DNA of 64,000 bases, taken from the NCBI RefSeq assembly GCF_003287735.1, contig NZ_NSCM01000003.1, forward strand, positions 174,869 through 238,868. The letters run 5' to 3'. Position 1 is the stretch's first letter. Each line of letters begins with the position of its first letter. A program made the position numbers and the translations under genes. A model generated the notes under the pieces. The model was given only the letters and a program-made list of their open reading frames with translations. It was not told the origin of the DNA and ran no database searches. The DNA comes from Photorhabdus bodei (GTDB lineage Bacteria > Pseudomonadota > Gammaproteobacteria > Enterobacterales > Enterobacteriaceae). Shown piece by piece: positions 10,190-20,346 of the stretch.

Positions 10190-11428
10190 ATGCTGAAAGT
10201 TCTATTACTGTTTGTGGTACTCATTGTTGGTATTGTGCTTGGCCCAATCGTTGCCGGCCATCAGGGATATGTTCTGATTCAAACTGACAATTACAACATT
10301 GAAACCAGTGTTACCGGCCTGTTTATTATATTTGTTCTTTTACAACTGGCACTCTGCCTCCTTGGCTGGTGCTACCGCAGAGTTATACGCACAGGCTCAC
10401 GTACCCGTGGCTGGTTCCTTGGACGCAAACGCAGCCGTGCCCATGCTCAAACAAAAGCAGCGCTGATCAAACTGGCAGAAGGCGATTTCAAACAAGTTGA
10501 GCAATTACTGACCCGTAACGCTGACCATGCAGAACAACCTGTGGTCAACTACTTATTGGCGGCTGAAGCAGCCCAACAACGCGGAGATGAATTTCGTACC
10601 AATCAATATTTACAACGCGCGGCAGAAGTCGCAGATAATAACCAGTTGCCTGTGGATATTACCCGTGTACGTATTCAACTCACGCAAGGTGAAATTCACG
10701 CAGCCCGTCATGGTGTAGACAAGCTATTAAATCAAGCTTCACGTCATCCAGAAGTCTTACGCTTGGCTGAACAGGCTTATATGAAGTCAGGAGCTTACCA
10801 GTCACTGATTGATATACTACCGGTAATGGAAAAAATCCATCTACATGATGAGTTACAAATTCACAAATTGCGCCAGCAAGCCTATATCGGTCTGATGAAT
10901 CAGTACATGGCAGAACAAGGCAGCGAAGGCTTAAAACGTTGGTGGCACGATCAAAGCCGAAAAATTCGCCATGATGTGGCTTTACAAGTTGCAATATCTG
11001 AACATTTAATTGAATGTGATGACCATGAAACTGCACAAAAGATCATCTTGGAAAGTTTAAAACGTCAATACGACGAACGTTTACTTTTATTGATCCCACG
11101 CTTAAAAAGCGAAGATCCAAAGCCGATACAAAACGCATTGGATCATCATTTAAAACAACATGGTTCAACTCCCTTGCTAAACAGTACGCTCGGACAAGTT
11201 GCTTTGCGTCACGGAGAATGGGAAAAAGCAGTAAAAGATTTTAAAACCGCATTAGCCCAACGTCCTGATGCACATGATTATGCATGGTTAGCAGACGCAT
11301 TGGATAAACTGCGTAAACCAGAAGAGGCCGCACAGGTTCGTCGTGAAGGATTAATGCTCACTTTGAAGCGCGAGAGTAATGTCGTGAAGAGTGATCTCGT
11401 TAATAGCAATAGTGCTGTAATGTCGTGA
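10190..11428 (+). CDS. hemY: HemY-type TPR membrane protein
   Basis: A 412-residue inner-membrane protein with two N-terminal membrane segments (about residues 2-21 and 42-65) and a C-terminal region of tetratricopeptide-like helices, for example the NYLLAAEAAQQRGDE and HGEWEKAVKDFKTALAQRPDA repeats. It lies three bases after hemX. Despite the name it is not the protoporphyrinogen oxidase called HemY in Bacillus. Its function in enterics is not settled; a link to haem or tetrapyrrole handling is inferred from the operon. Confidence 0.93.
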   Translation: MLKVLLLFVVLIVGIVLGPIVAGHQGYVLIQTDNYNIETSVTGLFIIFVLLQLALCLLGWCYRRVIRTGSRTRGWFLGRKRSRAHAQTKAALIKLAEGDFKQVEQLLTRNADHAEQPVVNYLLAAEAAQQRGDEFRTNQYLQRAAEVADNNQLPVDITRVRIQLTQGEIHAARHGVDKLLNQASRHPEVLRLAEQAYMKSGAYQSLIDILPVMEKIHLHDELQIHKLRQQAYIGLMNQYMAEQGSEGLKRWWHDQSRKIRHDVALQVAISEHLIECDDHETAQKIILESLKRQYDERLLLLIPRLKSEDPKPIQNALDHHLKQHGSTPLLNSTLGQVALRHGEWEKAVKDFKTALAQRPDAHDYAWLADALDKLRKPEEAAQVRREGLMLTLKRESNVVKSDLVNSNSAVMS

Positions 11429-11467
11429 TCTCTCATCCATTATTAGCAAGTCTTCATGCCGATGATT

Positions 11468-11493
11468 AAAAATGCCCCGCACGGGGCATTTTT
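11468..11493. terminator. Bidirectional terminator between hemY and the TM2 gene
   Basis: AAAAATGCCCCGCACGGGGCATTTTT is a compact GC-rich hairpin flanked by A and T runs, so it can end transcription of hemY on the plus strand and of the TM2-domain gene on the minus strand. Confidence 0.9.
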
Positions 11494-11796
11494 CTAACCA
11501 TATTTTTTGGCAAAATCTTCATCGGAAGCGCAAAGATAAATAATAAATTCAATAAATGAGATAAGTGCAGGGATAAATGTCCAGCAAAATAGCAGATATA
11601 AAATCCCCATACCGATCTTGCCCAGATAAAATTTATGAGCGCCAAAGGAACCAAGAAAAAACGCCAATAGTGCAGCAACAATGCGGCTTTGACTACCAGA
11701 AGAATAGGCCCTTATCATTGCACCACAATGTGGGCATGATTGTGCAGATTCATGTAACATTCGGCTACAACCAGGGCATCCCATCATTTTTGACAT
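11494..11796 (-). CDS. Zinc-ribbon TM2-domain membrane protein
   Basis: A 100-residue protein with an N-terminal zinc-ribbon-like segment (Cys7-x2-Cys10 and Cys21-x2-Cys24, MGCPGC and SCPHC) followed by a TM2 domain: two membrane helices around residues 37-75 with FLGSFGAHKFYLGKIGMGIL between and within them. The TM2 family has no settled function. The ATG at 11796 is preferred to the TTG three bases upstream because AAGGGGA precedes it. It sits between hemY and glmZ, where E. coli has no such gene, so it looks like an accessory insertion. Confidence 0.85.
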   Translation of the reverse strand: MSKMMGCPGCSRMLHESAQSCPHCGAMIRAYSSGSQSRIVAALLAFFLGSFGAHKFYLGKIGMGILYLLFCWTFIPALISFIEFIIYLCASDEDFAKKYG

Positions 11797-11942
11797 CAAT
11801 ATTCCCCTTAAGATAAGTTTAGAAATGAAATAACTAAATTAATTTTACAGTAAAAAACTAACCATCATATTTTCAGTTCTGTTTATATTAGACAGTAATA
11901 CCTAAACAGTATATAAACCTACCAGATATATCTCTTAGAAAT

Positions 11943-12148
11943 AAAAAAAACACCTACCTTAAAAACAAAAGATAGGTGTACAAATACAATCAGGTCTACA
12001 GACGGATAGTGCCTCACTCAACGTTGAGTCCGGTCGGCGATGAAAATTACTCATCTGTGACATGGACAATAGGCACCGATAATCGGCTCTGCATCATCCC
12101 TGGGTTTATGAAGCATATGCAATCATAAGAAATAGGATGAGCATCTAC
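11943..12148 (-). ncRNA. glmZ: Small regulatory RNA GlmZ
   Basis: Read on the minus strand, the 5' end GTAGATGCTCATCC and the core CAACGTTGAGTGAGGCAC (12009-12026) match E. coli GlmZ, and the RNA ends in a hairpin (ACACCTATC paired with GGTAGGTGT) followed by eight T. The length is about 206 nt, against 207 in E. coli. The position beside hemY is also that of E. coli glmZ. GlmZ base-pairs with glmS mRNA with Hfq to raise glucosamine-6-phosphate synthase and is inactivated through RapZ and RNase E. Exact ends are inferred. Confidence 0.93.
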
Positions 12149-12159
12149 GTTTGTAACAA

Positions 12160-12175
12160 TGCATTTAGTGTGCCA
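12160..12175 (-). promoter_or_regulatory. Sigma-54 promoter of glmZ
   Basis: The minus strand reads TGGCACACTAAATGCA. The -24 GG and -12 GC are separated by exactly ten bases, as sigma-54 requires, and the GC ends 12 bases before the inferred glmZ 5' end. Sigma-54 control of glmZ is known in several enterics such as Yersinia. A perfect 24-bp palindrome (12174-12197) abuts the -24 box. Confidence 0.9.
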
Positions 12176-12269
12176 GCTTTTATTTAAATAAAAGCTGCCT
12201 CGCTTCATCAGCTATTTCTCTATTTATTACAACAAGAAATCGAATCATCACAAAATCCATCTCATGTAC

Positions 12270-12379
12270 TGTCTCTTATTTGAGACAAAACATAAGGTAT
12301 TTATTATTTTCATTATAATTCAATTTGTTATAAGTCTCTTATTTGAGACAGCTAGTATATCGACTGTCTTAAAAAGACA
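12270..12379 (-). promoter_or_regulatory. GlrR-type activator sites upstream of glmZ
   Basis: Three inverted repeats lie upstream of the sigma-54 promoter. The first (12270-12287) is exactly TGTC-N10-GACA, the reported GlrR site. The second (12333-12350) is AGTC-N10-GACA with the same spacer TCTTATTTGA. The third (12365-12379) is TGTC-N7-GACA, so shorter and less certain. Their distance of about 110-220 bases from the promoter suits an enhancer-binding activator of the GlrK/GlrR system. Between this block and the tRNA terminator the DNA is AT-rich without a gene. Confidence 0.85.
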
Positions 12380-12520
12380 AAAAATAAAAAATTACCATAT
12401 AAAACAAATAGTTATTTTTAAAAAATAATCCACTAAATTTGAATCAACAGAGCACAACTTAAAGGTATATGGATCAGGAAAGGGAACAAAAAGTCAGGGG
12501 GACAAAAAGGGATAAAACGC

Positions 12521-12548
12521 AAAAAACCCTGCAATGCAGGGTTCTTTT
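12521..12548 (-). terminator. Terminator of the tRNA operon
   Basis: On the minus strand AACCCTGCA-T-TGCAGGGTT is followed by a T-run, directly downstream of tRNA-Pro. It is a canonical intrinsic terminator for argX-hisR-leuT-proM. Confidence 0.9.
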
Positions 12549-12554
12549 GGAATT

Positions 12555-12631
12555 TGGTCGGCGAGAGAGGATTCGAACCTCCGACCCACTGGTCCCAAAC
12601 CAGTTGCGCTACCAAGCTGCGCTACTCGCCG
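12555..12631 (-). tRNA. proM: tRNA-Pro (anticodon TGG)
   Basis: A 77-base tRNA including encoded CCA. The acceptor CGGCGAG pairs with CTCGCCG, the T loop is GGTTCGAATCC and the anticodon loop is GTTTGGGAC with anticodon TGG. It is the last tRNA of a four-tRNA operon in the same order as E. coli argX-hisR-leuT-proM. Confidence 0.97.
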
Positions 12632-12662
12632 AAATTTTCTACTCTTTCTTTTCTCTTTTTCA

Positions 12663-12749
12663 TGGTGCGAAAGGGGGGACTTGAACCCCCACGTCCGTAA
12701 GGACACTAACACCTGAAGCTAGCGCGTCTACCAATTCCGCCACCCTCGC
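12663..12749 (-). tRNA. leuT: tRNA-Leu (anticodon CAG)
   Basis: An 87-base type II tRNA with a long variable arm (TGTCCTTACGGACG) and encoded CCA. The anticodon CAG lies in GCTTCAGGTG. The acceptor stem GCGAGGG pairs with CTTTCGC through two G-T wobbles, unlike the all Watson-Crick stem I recall for E. coli leuT; this looks functional. Confidence 0.96.
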
Positions 12750-12764
12750 ATGTCACAAAAAAGA

Positions 12765-12841
12765 TGGGGTGGCTAATGGGACTCGAACCCACGACAACTG
12801 GAATCACAATCCAGGGCTCTACCAACTGAGCTATAGCCACC
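12765..12841 (-). tRNA. hisR: tRNA-His (anticodon GTG)
   Basis: A 77-base tRNA with encoded CCA, acceptor stem GTGGCTA/TAGCCAC, the extra 5' G typical of tRNA-His, and anticodon GTG in GATTGTGATTC. It is second in the tRNA operon. Confidence 0.97.
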
Positions 12842-12914
12842 ATAACAGCTATTTACTGCTAAATACTTATTACCAACGGCGCAATACATCACCGCAGCTC
12901 TTGCACGCAAATAA

Positions 12915-12991
<77 letters not shown>

Positions 12992-13012
12992 TTAACGCCG
13001 TTTCGGGTGGGG

Positions 13013-13041
13013 ATAGTACGGATTTAATGATATACTGTCCA
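13013..13041 (-). promoter_or_regulatory. Probable sigma-70 promoter of the tRNA operon
   Basis: On the minus strand TGGACA and TACTAT are separated by exactly 17 bases and followed by a GC-rich discriminator (CCCCACCCG), a feature of stringently controlled stable-RNA promoters. It lies just upstream of tRNA-Arg. Confidence 0.75.
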
Positions 13042-13148
13042 GTGCTTTTTTAAAGAAATGATGCGTTTGATTACACCTTGCTCATTTCGTAGATAAAGCC
13101 AGCTCTGAACTTCCCTATTCACTACCACCGTGACAGTAAATCAATCTA

Positions 13149-14525
13149 TCAGGCTTTTGGTTTTTTACCGTTAAAAAGCTTCACCAACCAATAAATCAGC
13201 GACACCATTAACAAAAATCCCCCACCGACCAGCAATGAGAAACGAGTATCCGGGTTAATTGCCATCCCTATCAACACACAGCATAAAAATGCTAATGTCA
13301 GGTAATTTACATAAGGAAACAGAATGGATTTAAAACCATGTTGTTTCAGTGCCTGCTGATGATACTGACGAAAACGCAATTGACTCATCAGAATAACAAA
13401 CCACGGTACCATTCCTGGCAATACGCTGGCACTGTAAACATAAACAAAAACCGCCTGCGGATTTGGGATCAAATAATTCAAACTAGAGCCCACAATCAAA
13501 CACAAGATAGTGATGGCAATACAGATTACCGGCACCCCATTCTTTGACAATTTAGTCAGTGATGAAGGTAGCTGACGGTTTTGCGCCAACGCATAAAGCA
13601 TCCGTCCACCACTGTACATGCCGCTGTTACAGCCGGAAAGCGCAGCCGTCAATACGACAAAGTTAATCACGGCTGCCGCGGAGGTGATCCCCACTTTGGT
13701 AAATGTCATTACAAACGGGCTACCCTGTGAACCCACTTCTGTCCATGGAAATAATGTAACTACAATGAAAATCGCACCCACGTAGAAAATCAGGATACGC
13801 CAGAGAATATTGTTAATCGCTTTTTTCAATGTCACCTGAGGGTTCTTCGCTTCCCCCGCAGTGATACCAACCAACTCCACACCCTGATAAGATGCAACCA
13901 CAATACAGAGCGCAAACAAGAACCCTTGCCAATTACCCGCAAAGAAACCACCATGCGCAGTCAGATTACCCAATCCAATAGGCTGCCATTGATTACCAAT
14001 ACCGAAAAATATCAATCCCAAGCCAATCAGGATCATGACAATAATTGTGGTCACCTTAATCATGGCAAACCAAAATTCCAGCTCACCATAAAGACGTACC
14101 GCCGCAAGGTTAGCCAAAGCGACCAATGCCACCGCAATCAATGCCGATACCCACTGAGGAAGTTCAGGGAACCAAAACTCGGCATAAACCCCGATAGCCG
14201 TTATTTCTGATATTCCTACCGCCACCCACATAAACCAATAGCCCCAAGCGGTGAGGCATCCCCAGTATGGGCTGAGATATTTATGTCCAAAAGAGGCGAA
14301 AGAACCCGTGACAGGTTCAAGAAACAGCATTTCTCCCATCGATCGCATAATGAAAAAAACAAAAATTCCGGCAATAATGTAAGCCAGCAAAACGGAAGGA
14401 CCAGCCCATTTCAGTGTGCTGGCCGAGCCCATAAACAGACCGACACCAATTGTGCCGCCTAGTGCGATCAGCTCTATATGACGGGCTTCTAAACCCCGTT
14501 GCAAGCTATGTTGTTGATCTGCCAT
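13149..14525 (-). CDS. thrP: Amino acid permease ThrP (YifK)
   Basis: A 12-helix APC-family permease of 458 residues. The first helix has the family signature [17 protein letters not shown] (about residues 18-34), and [19 protein letters not shown] is the conserved segment in the middle of APC amino acid transporters. The sequence is very close to E. coli YifK, reported as a proton-coupled threonine/serine transporter (ThrP). The ATG at 14525 (MADQQ) is preferred to that at 14540 because AGGGA precedes it. It lies downstream of wecG and upstream of the tRNA operon, as in E. coli. Confidence 0.92.
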   Translation of the reverse strand: MADQQHSLQRGLEARHIELIALGGTIGVGLFMGSASTLKWAGPSVLLAYIIAGIFVFFIMRSMGEMLFLEPVTGSFASFGHKYLSPYWGCLTAWGYWFMWVAVGISEITAIGVYAEFWFPELPQWVSALIAVALVALANLAAVRLYGELEFWFAMIKVTTIIVMILIGLGLIFFGIGNQWQPIGLGNLTAHGGFFAGNWQGFLFALCIVVASYQGVELVGITAGEAKNPQVTLKKAINNILWRILIFYVGAIFIVVTLFPWTEVGSQGSPFVMTFTKVGITSAAAVINFVVLTAALSGCNSGMYSGGRMLYALAQNRQLPSSLTKLSKNGVPVICIAITILCLIVGSSLNYLIPNPQAVFVYVYSASVLPGMVPWFVILMSQLRFRQYHQQALKQHGFKSILFPYVNYLTLAFLCCVLIGMAINPDTRFSLLVGGGFLLMVSLIYWLVKLFNGKKPKA

Positions 14526-14784
14526 AAATTCCCTGTCCATTGTTATATGTTGTAATGTGCAATAATAAAAACATACAAGACTGATGTTGATCAGCCATAA
14601 AAAGGTCAGGGATCAAAACATGTTTTTCCACTGAGTGGAATAAAAAATTATCTAATAATTAACTACAAATAGTGAAAATCTGGCAGGATCAAAACTGTTA
14701 GATAAATATTGTGGAATAAATTCACTGTATCGCCTGACGAAAACATCACCTGACGAAAATTTACACGGCAGGCAAGAAGCGGGT

Positions 14785-15522
14785 TTACAGACGACCACTA
14801 TAATAATATCCAAGAAATTTCAGTAAATTAAACTGGCGACGAATACGGCTTGGTTGTGATAACAAGCGATAAAGCCATTCAAGCCCCAAATTCTGCCATG
14901 CTTTTGGCGCACGTTTCACATGGCCGGTAAATACGTCATAAGTACCGCCAATGCCCATATACAACGCATCCGAATGAATTTTTCGACAGTCACGCATAAA
15001 AACCTCCTGTTTAGGCGATCCCATTGCAACTGTCACAATCACCGCACCGCTGGCATGAATCCGTTCAAAAACAGCATTACGTTCTTCTGGCGTGAAATAA
15101 CCGTTCTGGCTGCCAACAATATTGACGTTCCACTGAGCCCGTAGTTTGCTTTCAGTCTGTTTCAATATCTCTGGTTTACCTCCAACCAGAAAAATAGGTG
15201 TACCTTCTTTGCCGGCACGTTCCATGATGGCTTCCCATAAATCAGCACCCGCTACACGAGAAACTTCAGCATCAGGGTATTTACGGCGAATAGCACGTAC
15301 AATACTGATACCATCAGCATACAGATATTCTGCGTCACTCAGCAGTGTGCTTAAAGCTGTATCTTCTTCTGCCGTCAGAACTTTTTCCGCATTAATCGCT
15401 ACCATAGTACCCGTCTTTACCTGCCCGCGTTGAAAAATATGGTCAAGAAAGTGCGCCATATCGCGGAAGCCCCAAATATTCAGGCCACGAATACTGTATT
15501 TAGGAATATTGTTTAGCTCCAT
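14785..15522 (-). CDS. wecG: UDP-ManNAcA transferase WecG (lipid II synthesis for ECA)
   Basis: A GT26-family (WecG/TagA/CpsF) glycosyltransferase of 245 residues that adds ManNAcA to undecaprenyl-PP-GlcNAc, the second step of ECA repeat assembly. It has the motifs [29 protein letters not shown], the VAMGSPKQE loop and the basic C-terminal [11 protein letters not shown] typical of the family. It is the last gene of the ECA operon, nine bases after wzyE. About 260 bases of spacer without a recognised gene follow before thrP. Confidence 0.95.
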   Translation of the reverse strand: MELNNIPKYSIRGLNIWGFRDMAHFLDHIFQRGQVKTGTMVAINAEKVLTAEEDTALSTLLSDAEYLYADGISIVRAIRRKYPDAEVSRVAGADLWEAIMERAGKEGTPIFLVGGKPEILKQTESKLRAQWNVNIVGSQNGYFTPEERNAVFERIHASGAVIVTVAMGSPKQEVFMRDCRKIHSDALYMGIGGTYDVFTGHVKRAPKAWQNLGLEWLYRLLSQPSRIRRQFNLLKFLGYYYSGRL

Positions 15523-15531
15523 TTTCTTCCC

Positions 15532-16881
15532 TTACATTGCAACAGACGTTTTTGTGATACAACCAGGTTGCTTTCTAATAAGCCCTGCACTCTCAAATAG
15601 CCAATACAACAACTTAGCAATTACCAGACATAAGCCAAAAATAATACAGAAAAATACCACACGGGAAACAAATGAATCCATACCTTCACGGGCCAATACT
15701 ATCATGTTGAAGATCGCGCCAAAGCAAAATGCCTGCAAGATAGCGGCCTTATAACGATTAGTCTCCTGTTTTCCTAATTCATAAATCCAGTCAAACCACT
15801 TAATTATCAATCCAACAACAATCGCACCAACCGGAATAAACAGCACTCCCCCCATCACAACCAGAGAGCCTATCAGAGTTGGAGAAATTGCCAGACCAGA
15901 GTGGTTATCCAGTACTTCCCAGGTAAAATAATTCGCAGAATTCAACACAGCATCAGGGCGTCCTGGCCAAAGCCAACGTGGAATAAAAACATAGAAATCA
16001 CGGATAATAGGCGCCAACCCCTGAAAATCAATTTTGTCGTAGTTATTCAGCAGTAATGCAAAATTTTCCCACGGTGAAAAAGTATCCCTTGTAAGGTAGA
16101 GAAAAGTATAAAACGCTTCTGCACCGCTGACATCCAAACTATAGCGTTTGAGTGCCAACCAAAACATGCCAACAATCCCTATTGCGCCCGCCGTTACCAA
16201 CATCCACAAGGTTATCCAGCCACGCACAATGCCAATAAACAGAAACAACGCGAACGCAATAATAATATTAGCCCGTGTTCCGCCAACAATGACATAAGTC
16301 AGTATCCCAAAAGCAACCGTGCTCATCAGAAAAAACAGCCAGCGTAACTGGGTCTGCTTCAAGAAATAAACCACCAACATGGCAGGAATAAAGAAGTAAA
16401 AGAATCGCTTTAGGGCAACACCGGAAACCTGACTGGAAAAAATTTGACTGTACGACTGTAATTTAAACAGTAGAAAACCGTTTTGCATAAAGAACAGACC
16501 CACTGTCACCACCGCAACCAATGCCAATAGTAACCACGTAAAGTTAGTTTCTACCCGGTTCATGGTGAATACAGGTGCTTTAGGCTGTATAGACGGCTTT
16601 CTTAGCCGTGTTTTATAACTGACGTAATAAATACCATAAAAACAGGTCGAAGCCAGTAGAGCGTGTAGTAAGGCGTCTACAGGTACCACTTCAACATCAA
16701 ATTGGAAAACCAACAAACATGTCAGTGGGAAACCAAAATAGAATGTCAGCAAATAAAGCAATGAGAAGAATATATTAAAATTAAAGCGTACACGCCGGAA
16801 TTCCTGATAAGTCAACGTCAGGATGAAAACCAGTGATATTAAATAAACAACAAATAATCCGCCAAACTGCGTTAAAGTCAT
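15532..16881 (-). CDS. wzyE: ECA polysaccharide polymerase WzyE
   Basis: A 449-residue polytopic inner-membrane protein with about 11 predicted hydrophobic segments and a large periplasmic loop containing [16 protein letters not shown] and [21 protein letters not shown], the segment conserved in WzyE. It polymerises ECA trisaccharide repeats in the periplasm. The start overlaps the wecF stop by one base (TAATG), consistent with coupled translation. Confidence 0.95.
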   Translation of the reverse strand: MTLTQFGGLFVVYLISLVFILTLTYQEFRRVRFNFNIFFSLLYLLTFYFGFPLTCLLVFQFDVEVVPVDALLHALLASTCFYGIYYVSYKTRLRKPSIQPKAPVFTMNRVETNFTWLLLALVAVVTVGLFFMQNGFLLFKLQSYSQIFSSQVSGVALKRFFYFFIPAMLVVYFLKQTQLRWLFFLMSTVAFGILTYVIVGGTRANIIIAFALFLFIGIVRGWITLWMLVTAGAIGIVGMFWLALKRYSLDVSGAEAFYTFLYLTRDTFSPWENFALLLNNYDKIDFQGLAPIIRDFYVFIPRWLWPGRPDAVLNSANYFTWEVLDNHSGLAISPTLIGSLVVMGGVLFIPVGAIVVGLIIKWFDWIYELGKQETNRYKAAILQAFCFGAIFNMIVLAREGMDSFVSRVVFFCIIFGLCLVIAKLLYWLFESAGLIRKQPGCITKTSVAM

Positions 16882-17966
16882 TATTGCTGCTCTCCTACCG
16901 CTTTCGCTAGCGCCTGCCGCCAGCCATCAATAAAGTTCGGACTAAAGAAAGCTATCGCATTTCTGTCTAGGGAGAGCATCTGACGTTGCGCTTCTGCAAT
17001 CAGTTGATTATCTAAAGGATCACCGGAGAAAAATACCGGCACCTGTTGTTCTATTAAATCTCGCCAAAAAAGATTCTGACGACTGAGCACAAATGGCACA
17101 CCAAATTGTATCAACAAACAAATTGTTCCAATCCCCTGCTGGCGATTAAACATGAAATACCCTAAATCACAACGGCGCAACAATGCCAGATAATCACCAA
17201 ACGCCATATTCTGCTTAATAATGTTCAAATTTTCTGGCCGGAACAATGATAAAGCAGCCTGTTCAACCTGATTAATATAAACCTGATTGTTTTCAGGATA
17301 ACCCATTGGGATAATGATTCGCACCTTATCGCCAAACTGCTTATGAATTGCTTTCAATGCCATAATATGGCGGTTCGATCGATCACCGGAATTCCCCAAC
17401 AAAATTGTCATTTTACCATCTTCAACAGGTATTCTTTCCGCAATTGTCAAAGCAGGTTCCATTCTGGTTGGAAAATAGAGCAATGATGTTGGTACGTCCG
17501 GATGATGTTGAGAATAAAAATAGAGATCTCCACGAACCGCAAACACATGCCCTACCCGACGCTGTGCCAGACGACGCAAGAAATAGAATAGACGGAATTT
17601 TAACTGACTGGAGTCTTCATACAGATCAGCTCCCCAGACATGCCACCAAAATTGATTGCGTTTGATTTTTCCTGACAACAGCGCCAACCACAAACTCACA
17701 TTAAATTGACCATGAAAAAAAAATCGACAATCTCTGTCTGAACTCGCTTTAGCAATAACCGCCTGCGCCAGAGATTTTTTACTGTCGAAGAATGCCACAT
17801 CCAATGCTGGGCAATCATCCAATAAAGCGCGATTTCTGGTCACTACCATAAACTTCGGTTTGGCTAAAAAACCAATTTCGTGCGCTAAGACATCATTAAA
17901 AAAGCGCAATACCGTTCGATTGTGATGTGGGATATCAGATCCCAAAACGTGAATGAGGGTTGTCAT
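16881..17966 (-). CDS. wecF: Fuc4NAc transferase WecF
   Basis: A 361-residue GT56 glycosyltransferase that adds 4-acetamido-4,6-dideoxygalactose to lipid II, completing the ECA trisaccharide. It has the N-terminal [13 protein letters not shown] and the motifs [23 protein letters not shown] and [14 protein letters not shown] known in this family. The start ATG overlaps the wzxE stop by four bases (ATGA). Its place between wzxE and wzyE matches E. coli. Confidence 0.94.
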   Translation of the reverse strand: MTTLIHVLGSDIPHHNRTVLRFFNDVLAHEIGFLAKPKFMVVTRNRALLDDCPALDVAFFDSKKSLAQAVIAKASSDRDCRFFFHGQFNVSLWLALLSGKIKRNQFWWHVWGADLYEDSSQLKFRLFYFLRRLAQRRVGHVFAVRGDLYFYSQHHPDVPTSLLYFPTRMEPALTIAERIPVEDGKMTILLGNSGDRSNRHIMALKAIHKQFGDKVRIIIPMGYPENNQVYINQVEQAALSLFRPENLNIIKQNMAFGDYLALLRRCDLGYFMFNRQQGIGTICLLIQFGVPFVLSRQNLFWRDLIEQQVPVFFSGDPLDNQLIAEAQRQMLSLDRNAIAFFSPNFIDGWRQALAKAVGEQQ

Positions 17967-19213
17967 GCTCGCCTACGATAAATAAGAAATGCACCACAAC
18001 AAAGGGTGAAATAAATAATGTAAGTTGCCATATAGGCTTGTGCTGCACCTAACGCTCCATTTACAGGAATAAGCCAGTGGGCAAAACCAGTAAGCAATAA
18101 AAACTGACTAACTTCTGTCAACACATAAAAACGTAACGCAGCCTTGGCAATCACCAGATAACCAAAAACATAAGCGCCCACCTTCAAGACATCACCCACC
18201 AATTGCCAGGCAAATAGATCACGCATAGCAGTAAATTTGTCAGAAAACAGTAACCAAATGGCAAAATCACGCAGCAGCCATACAGTAAAACTTGCAACAG
18301 CCACAGCAGGCAAAACAAATTTCAGCGCCTTAATTATCTCATTTGATATTTCGTCCTTACCTTGCAACCGTGAAAGCGTTGGCAACAGATAAACAGTAAA
18401 AGATGCTGTGATAAATTGCAGGTAAGCATCGGAAATACTGCTTACACCTTGCCAAATACCCACATCGCGCCAACTATAATGCGCTGCCAGTAGATTTCGC
18501 ATCATAATGTAGGCAACCGGTAAGGTAATAGAAGTCAGCAGAGCCATAAGGGTAAACTTGCCAAGCCGACCAGCCAGTACTTTATCCCACATGGGCTTAA
18601 GATTTGAAATCGATACCGCTTTGAGACGCCAAACCATCAATCCCGCGGGAAATATGATTAATGCTGGCACTAAAGCCAAACCCGCCAAAGCACCTTCATA
18701 TCCACCAAGGACAAAACAGAGATAATAGGCCATTACACCCATCACGCTACCAAAAATAATCGCCAGCGCATTCCTCTGAGCATCTCGGTATCCTTTCAAA
18801 ATAGCCAAAAAATAGTTGGCAAAAGCAATCCCCATTTGAATAAAGGCGAGGGCCTGCACAACTGGCTCATAATCTTGATGGCCGAATAATCCCGTACTGA
18901 TAGACCCGCTAAACAGCAAAAAAATCACTGCCAACAGCGTGGAAAACCCAAGGATAATGGCAGAAGATGTTCCCAGCACCGCACGCAATCTTTCCGGCTG
19001 CTGCTGATACTCAGCAACATATTTAGTTACACCATTAAAAATACCGGCACCAGCCAACACCCCAAGCACAGTGATAAGCTGACGGAAATTACCCGCTTGC
19101 CCAACCCCACTGGGGCCAAAAGCAACCGCCAGTAATTTAACGATTAAAAGCCCCACACCGATTTTTATCAGTGTGGAGCCCACAGTCCATATTGATGCTT
19201 TAGCCAACGACAT
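17963..19213 (-). CDS. wzxE: ECA lipid III flippase WzxE
   Basis: A MATE/PST-type flippase with about 12 membrane segments that moves undecaprenyl-PP-trisaccharide to the periplasmic face. Conserved parts include [49 protein letters not shown] and [21 protein letters not shown]. The ATG at 19213 is chosen over that at 19249: it comes one base after the wecE stop and gives the family N-terminus, 416 residues as in E. coli. Confidence 0.95.
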   Translation of the reverse strand: MSLAKASIWTVGSTLIKIGVGLLIVKLLAVAFGPSGVGQAGNFRQLITVLGVLAGAGIFNGVTKYVAEYQQQPERLRAVLGTSSAIILGFSTLLAVIFLLFSGSISTGLFGHQDYEPVVQALAFIQMGIAFANYFLAILKGYRDAQRNALAIIFGSVMGVMAYYLCFVLGGYEGALAGLALVPALIIFPAGLMVWRLKAVSISNLKPMWDKVLAGRLGKFTLMALLTSITLPVAYIMMRNLLAAHYSWRDVGIWQGVSSISDAYLQFITASFTVYLLPTLSRLQGKDEISNEIIKALKFVLPAVAVASFTVWLLRDFAIWLLFSDKFTAMRDLFAWQLVGDVLKVGAYVFGYLVIAKAALRFYVLTEVSQFLLLTGFAHWLIPVNGALGAAQAYMATYIIYFTLCCGAFLIYRRRA

Positions 19214-19214
19214 A

Positions 19215-20345
19215 TCAGGCGAAGTATTCCCGAGTATGTTTGATGACAATCTGCTGTTCAGCGTCTGTTATGTTGTAAGACATCGGCAAACGTACCAAAC
19301 GATCACTTTCATAAGTAGTAAAACGATCTTCCCCATGAAAACGGCCAAATTTTTCACCACCGGGGCTGGTGTGCAGAGAAACATAATGGAATACCGTTAG
19401 TACACCCGCGTCCTTCATATAACTGTTGAATGCTGAACGTTCTTCAACATCTTTCAGCTTGATATAGAACATGTGAGCATTATGCTCCAACCCTTCCGGT
19501 ATGACAGGCAATGTCAGGAGACCAGCATCAGCCAGCGGTTTTAATGCTTGATAATAAGTATTCCACAAGGCAAGGCGACGTTCATTGATTGTCTCAGCTT
19601 TCTCTAATTGCGCCCACAAATAAGCAGCCTGAAGCTCCGACATCAGATAACTCGAACCGATATCGCGCCAAGTATATTTATCAACTTGACCACGGAAAAA
19701 CTGACTACGATTAGTCCCTTTTTCGCGAACAATTTCCGCACGGGAAATCAGTGATTGATCATTGATAAGCGCTGCACCACCTTCACCACCAGAAGAGTAG
19801 TTTTTGGTTTCGTGAAAACTGTAGCAACCAATGTGTCCGATAGTTCCCAGTGCGCGTCCTTTATAAGTAGACATTACCCCCTGTGCAGCATCTTCCACGA
19901 CAAACAGATTATATTTCTCTGCCAAGGCCATGATGGTATCCATTTCACAGGCTACGCCGGCGTAATGCACTGGAACAATCACGCGTGTTTTAGCTGTAAT
20001 TGCTGCTTCGATTTTGGTTTCATCAATATTCATGGTATCCGGACGAATATCCACGAATACAATGGTTGCTCCACGCAGCACAAATGCGTTAGAACTAGAA
20101 ACGAAAGTGAAGCTCGGCATAATAACTTCATCACCGGGTTGAACATTCAGCAAAATAGCCGCCATTTCCAGTGAAGCTGTACAGGATGGCGTCAATAAAA
20201 CTTTCGGGCAATTGAAATGTTGTTCCATCCACTCTTCACAACGCTTGGTGAAACCACCATCCCCGCAAAGCTTACCGCTCTCCATTGCTTGCTTCATGTA
20301 ATCTAATTCAGTGCCAACGACTGGTGGTCTGTTAAATGGAATCAT
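19215..20345 (-). CDS. wecE: dTDP-4-keto-6-deoxyglucose aminotransferase WecE
   Basis: A PLP-dependent sugar aminotransferase of the DegT/DnrJ/EryC1 family (376 residues) that makes dTDP-Fuc4N for ECA. Visible features are MIPFNRPPVVGTELDYM at the N-terminus, SGKLCGDGGFT, VVEDAAQGV with the PLP-contacting Asp, and SFHETKNYSSGGEGG with the Schiff-base Lys. The ATG at 20345, one base after the wecD stop, is preferred to a 32-residue longer frame that would overlap wecD. Confidence 0.96.
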   Translation of the reverse strand: MIPFNRPPVVGTELDYMKQAMESGKLCGDGGFTKRCEEWMEQHFNCPKVLLTPSCTASLEMAAILLNVQPGDEVIMPSFTFVSSSNAFVLRGATIVFVDIRPDTMNIDETKIEAAITAKTRVIVPVHYAGVACEMDTIMALAEKYNLFVVEDAAQGVMSTYKGRALGTIGHIGCYSFHETKNYSSGGEGGAALINDQSLISRAEIVREKGTNRSQFFRGQVDKYTWRDIGSSYLMSELQAAYLWAQLEKAETINERRLALWNTYYQALKPLADAGLLTLPVIPEGLEHNAHMFYIKLKDVEERSAFNSYMKDAGVLTVFHYVSLHTSPGGEKFGRFHGEDRFTTYESDRLVRLPMSYNITDAEQQIVIKHTREYFA

Positions 20346-20346
20346 T

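Noticed and set aside
12433..12716. Several short open frames over the tRNA genes
   Set aside because: They read through tRNA-Pro and tRNA-Leu and are by-products of those sequences.
14726..14760. Short direct repeat of CCTGACGAAAA near the wecG end
   Set aside because: Only two copies in a short spacer; no structure or known role.
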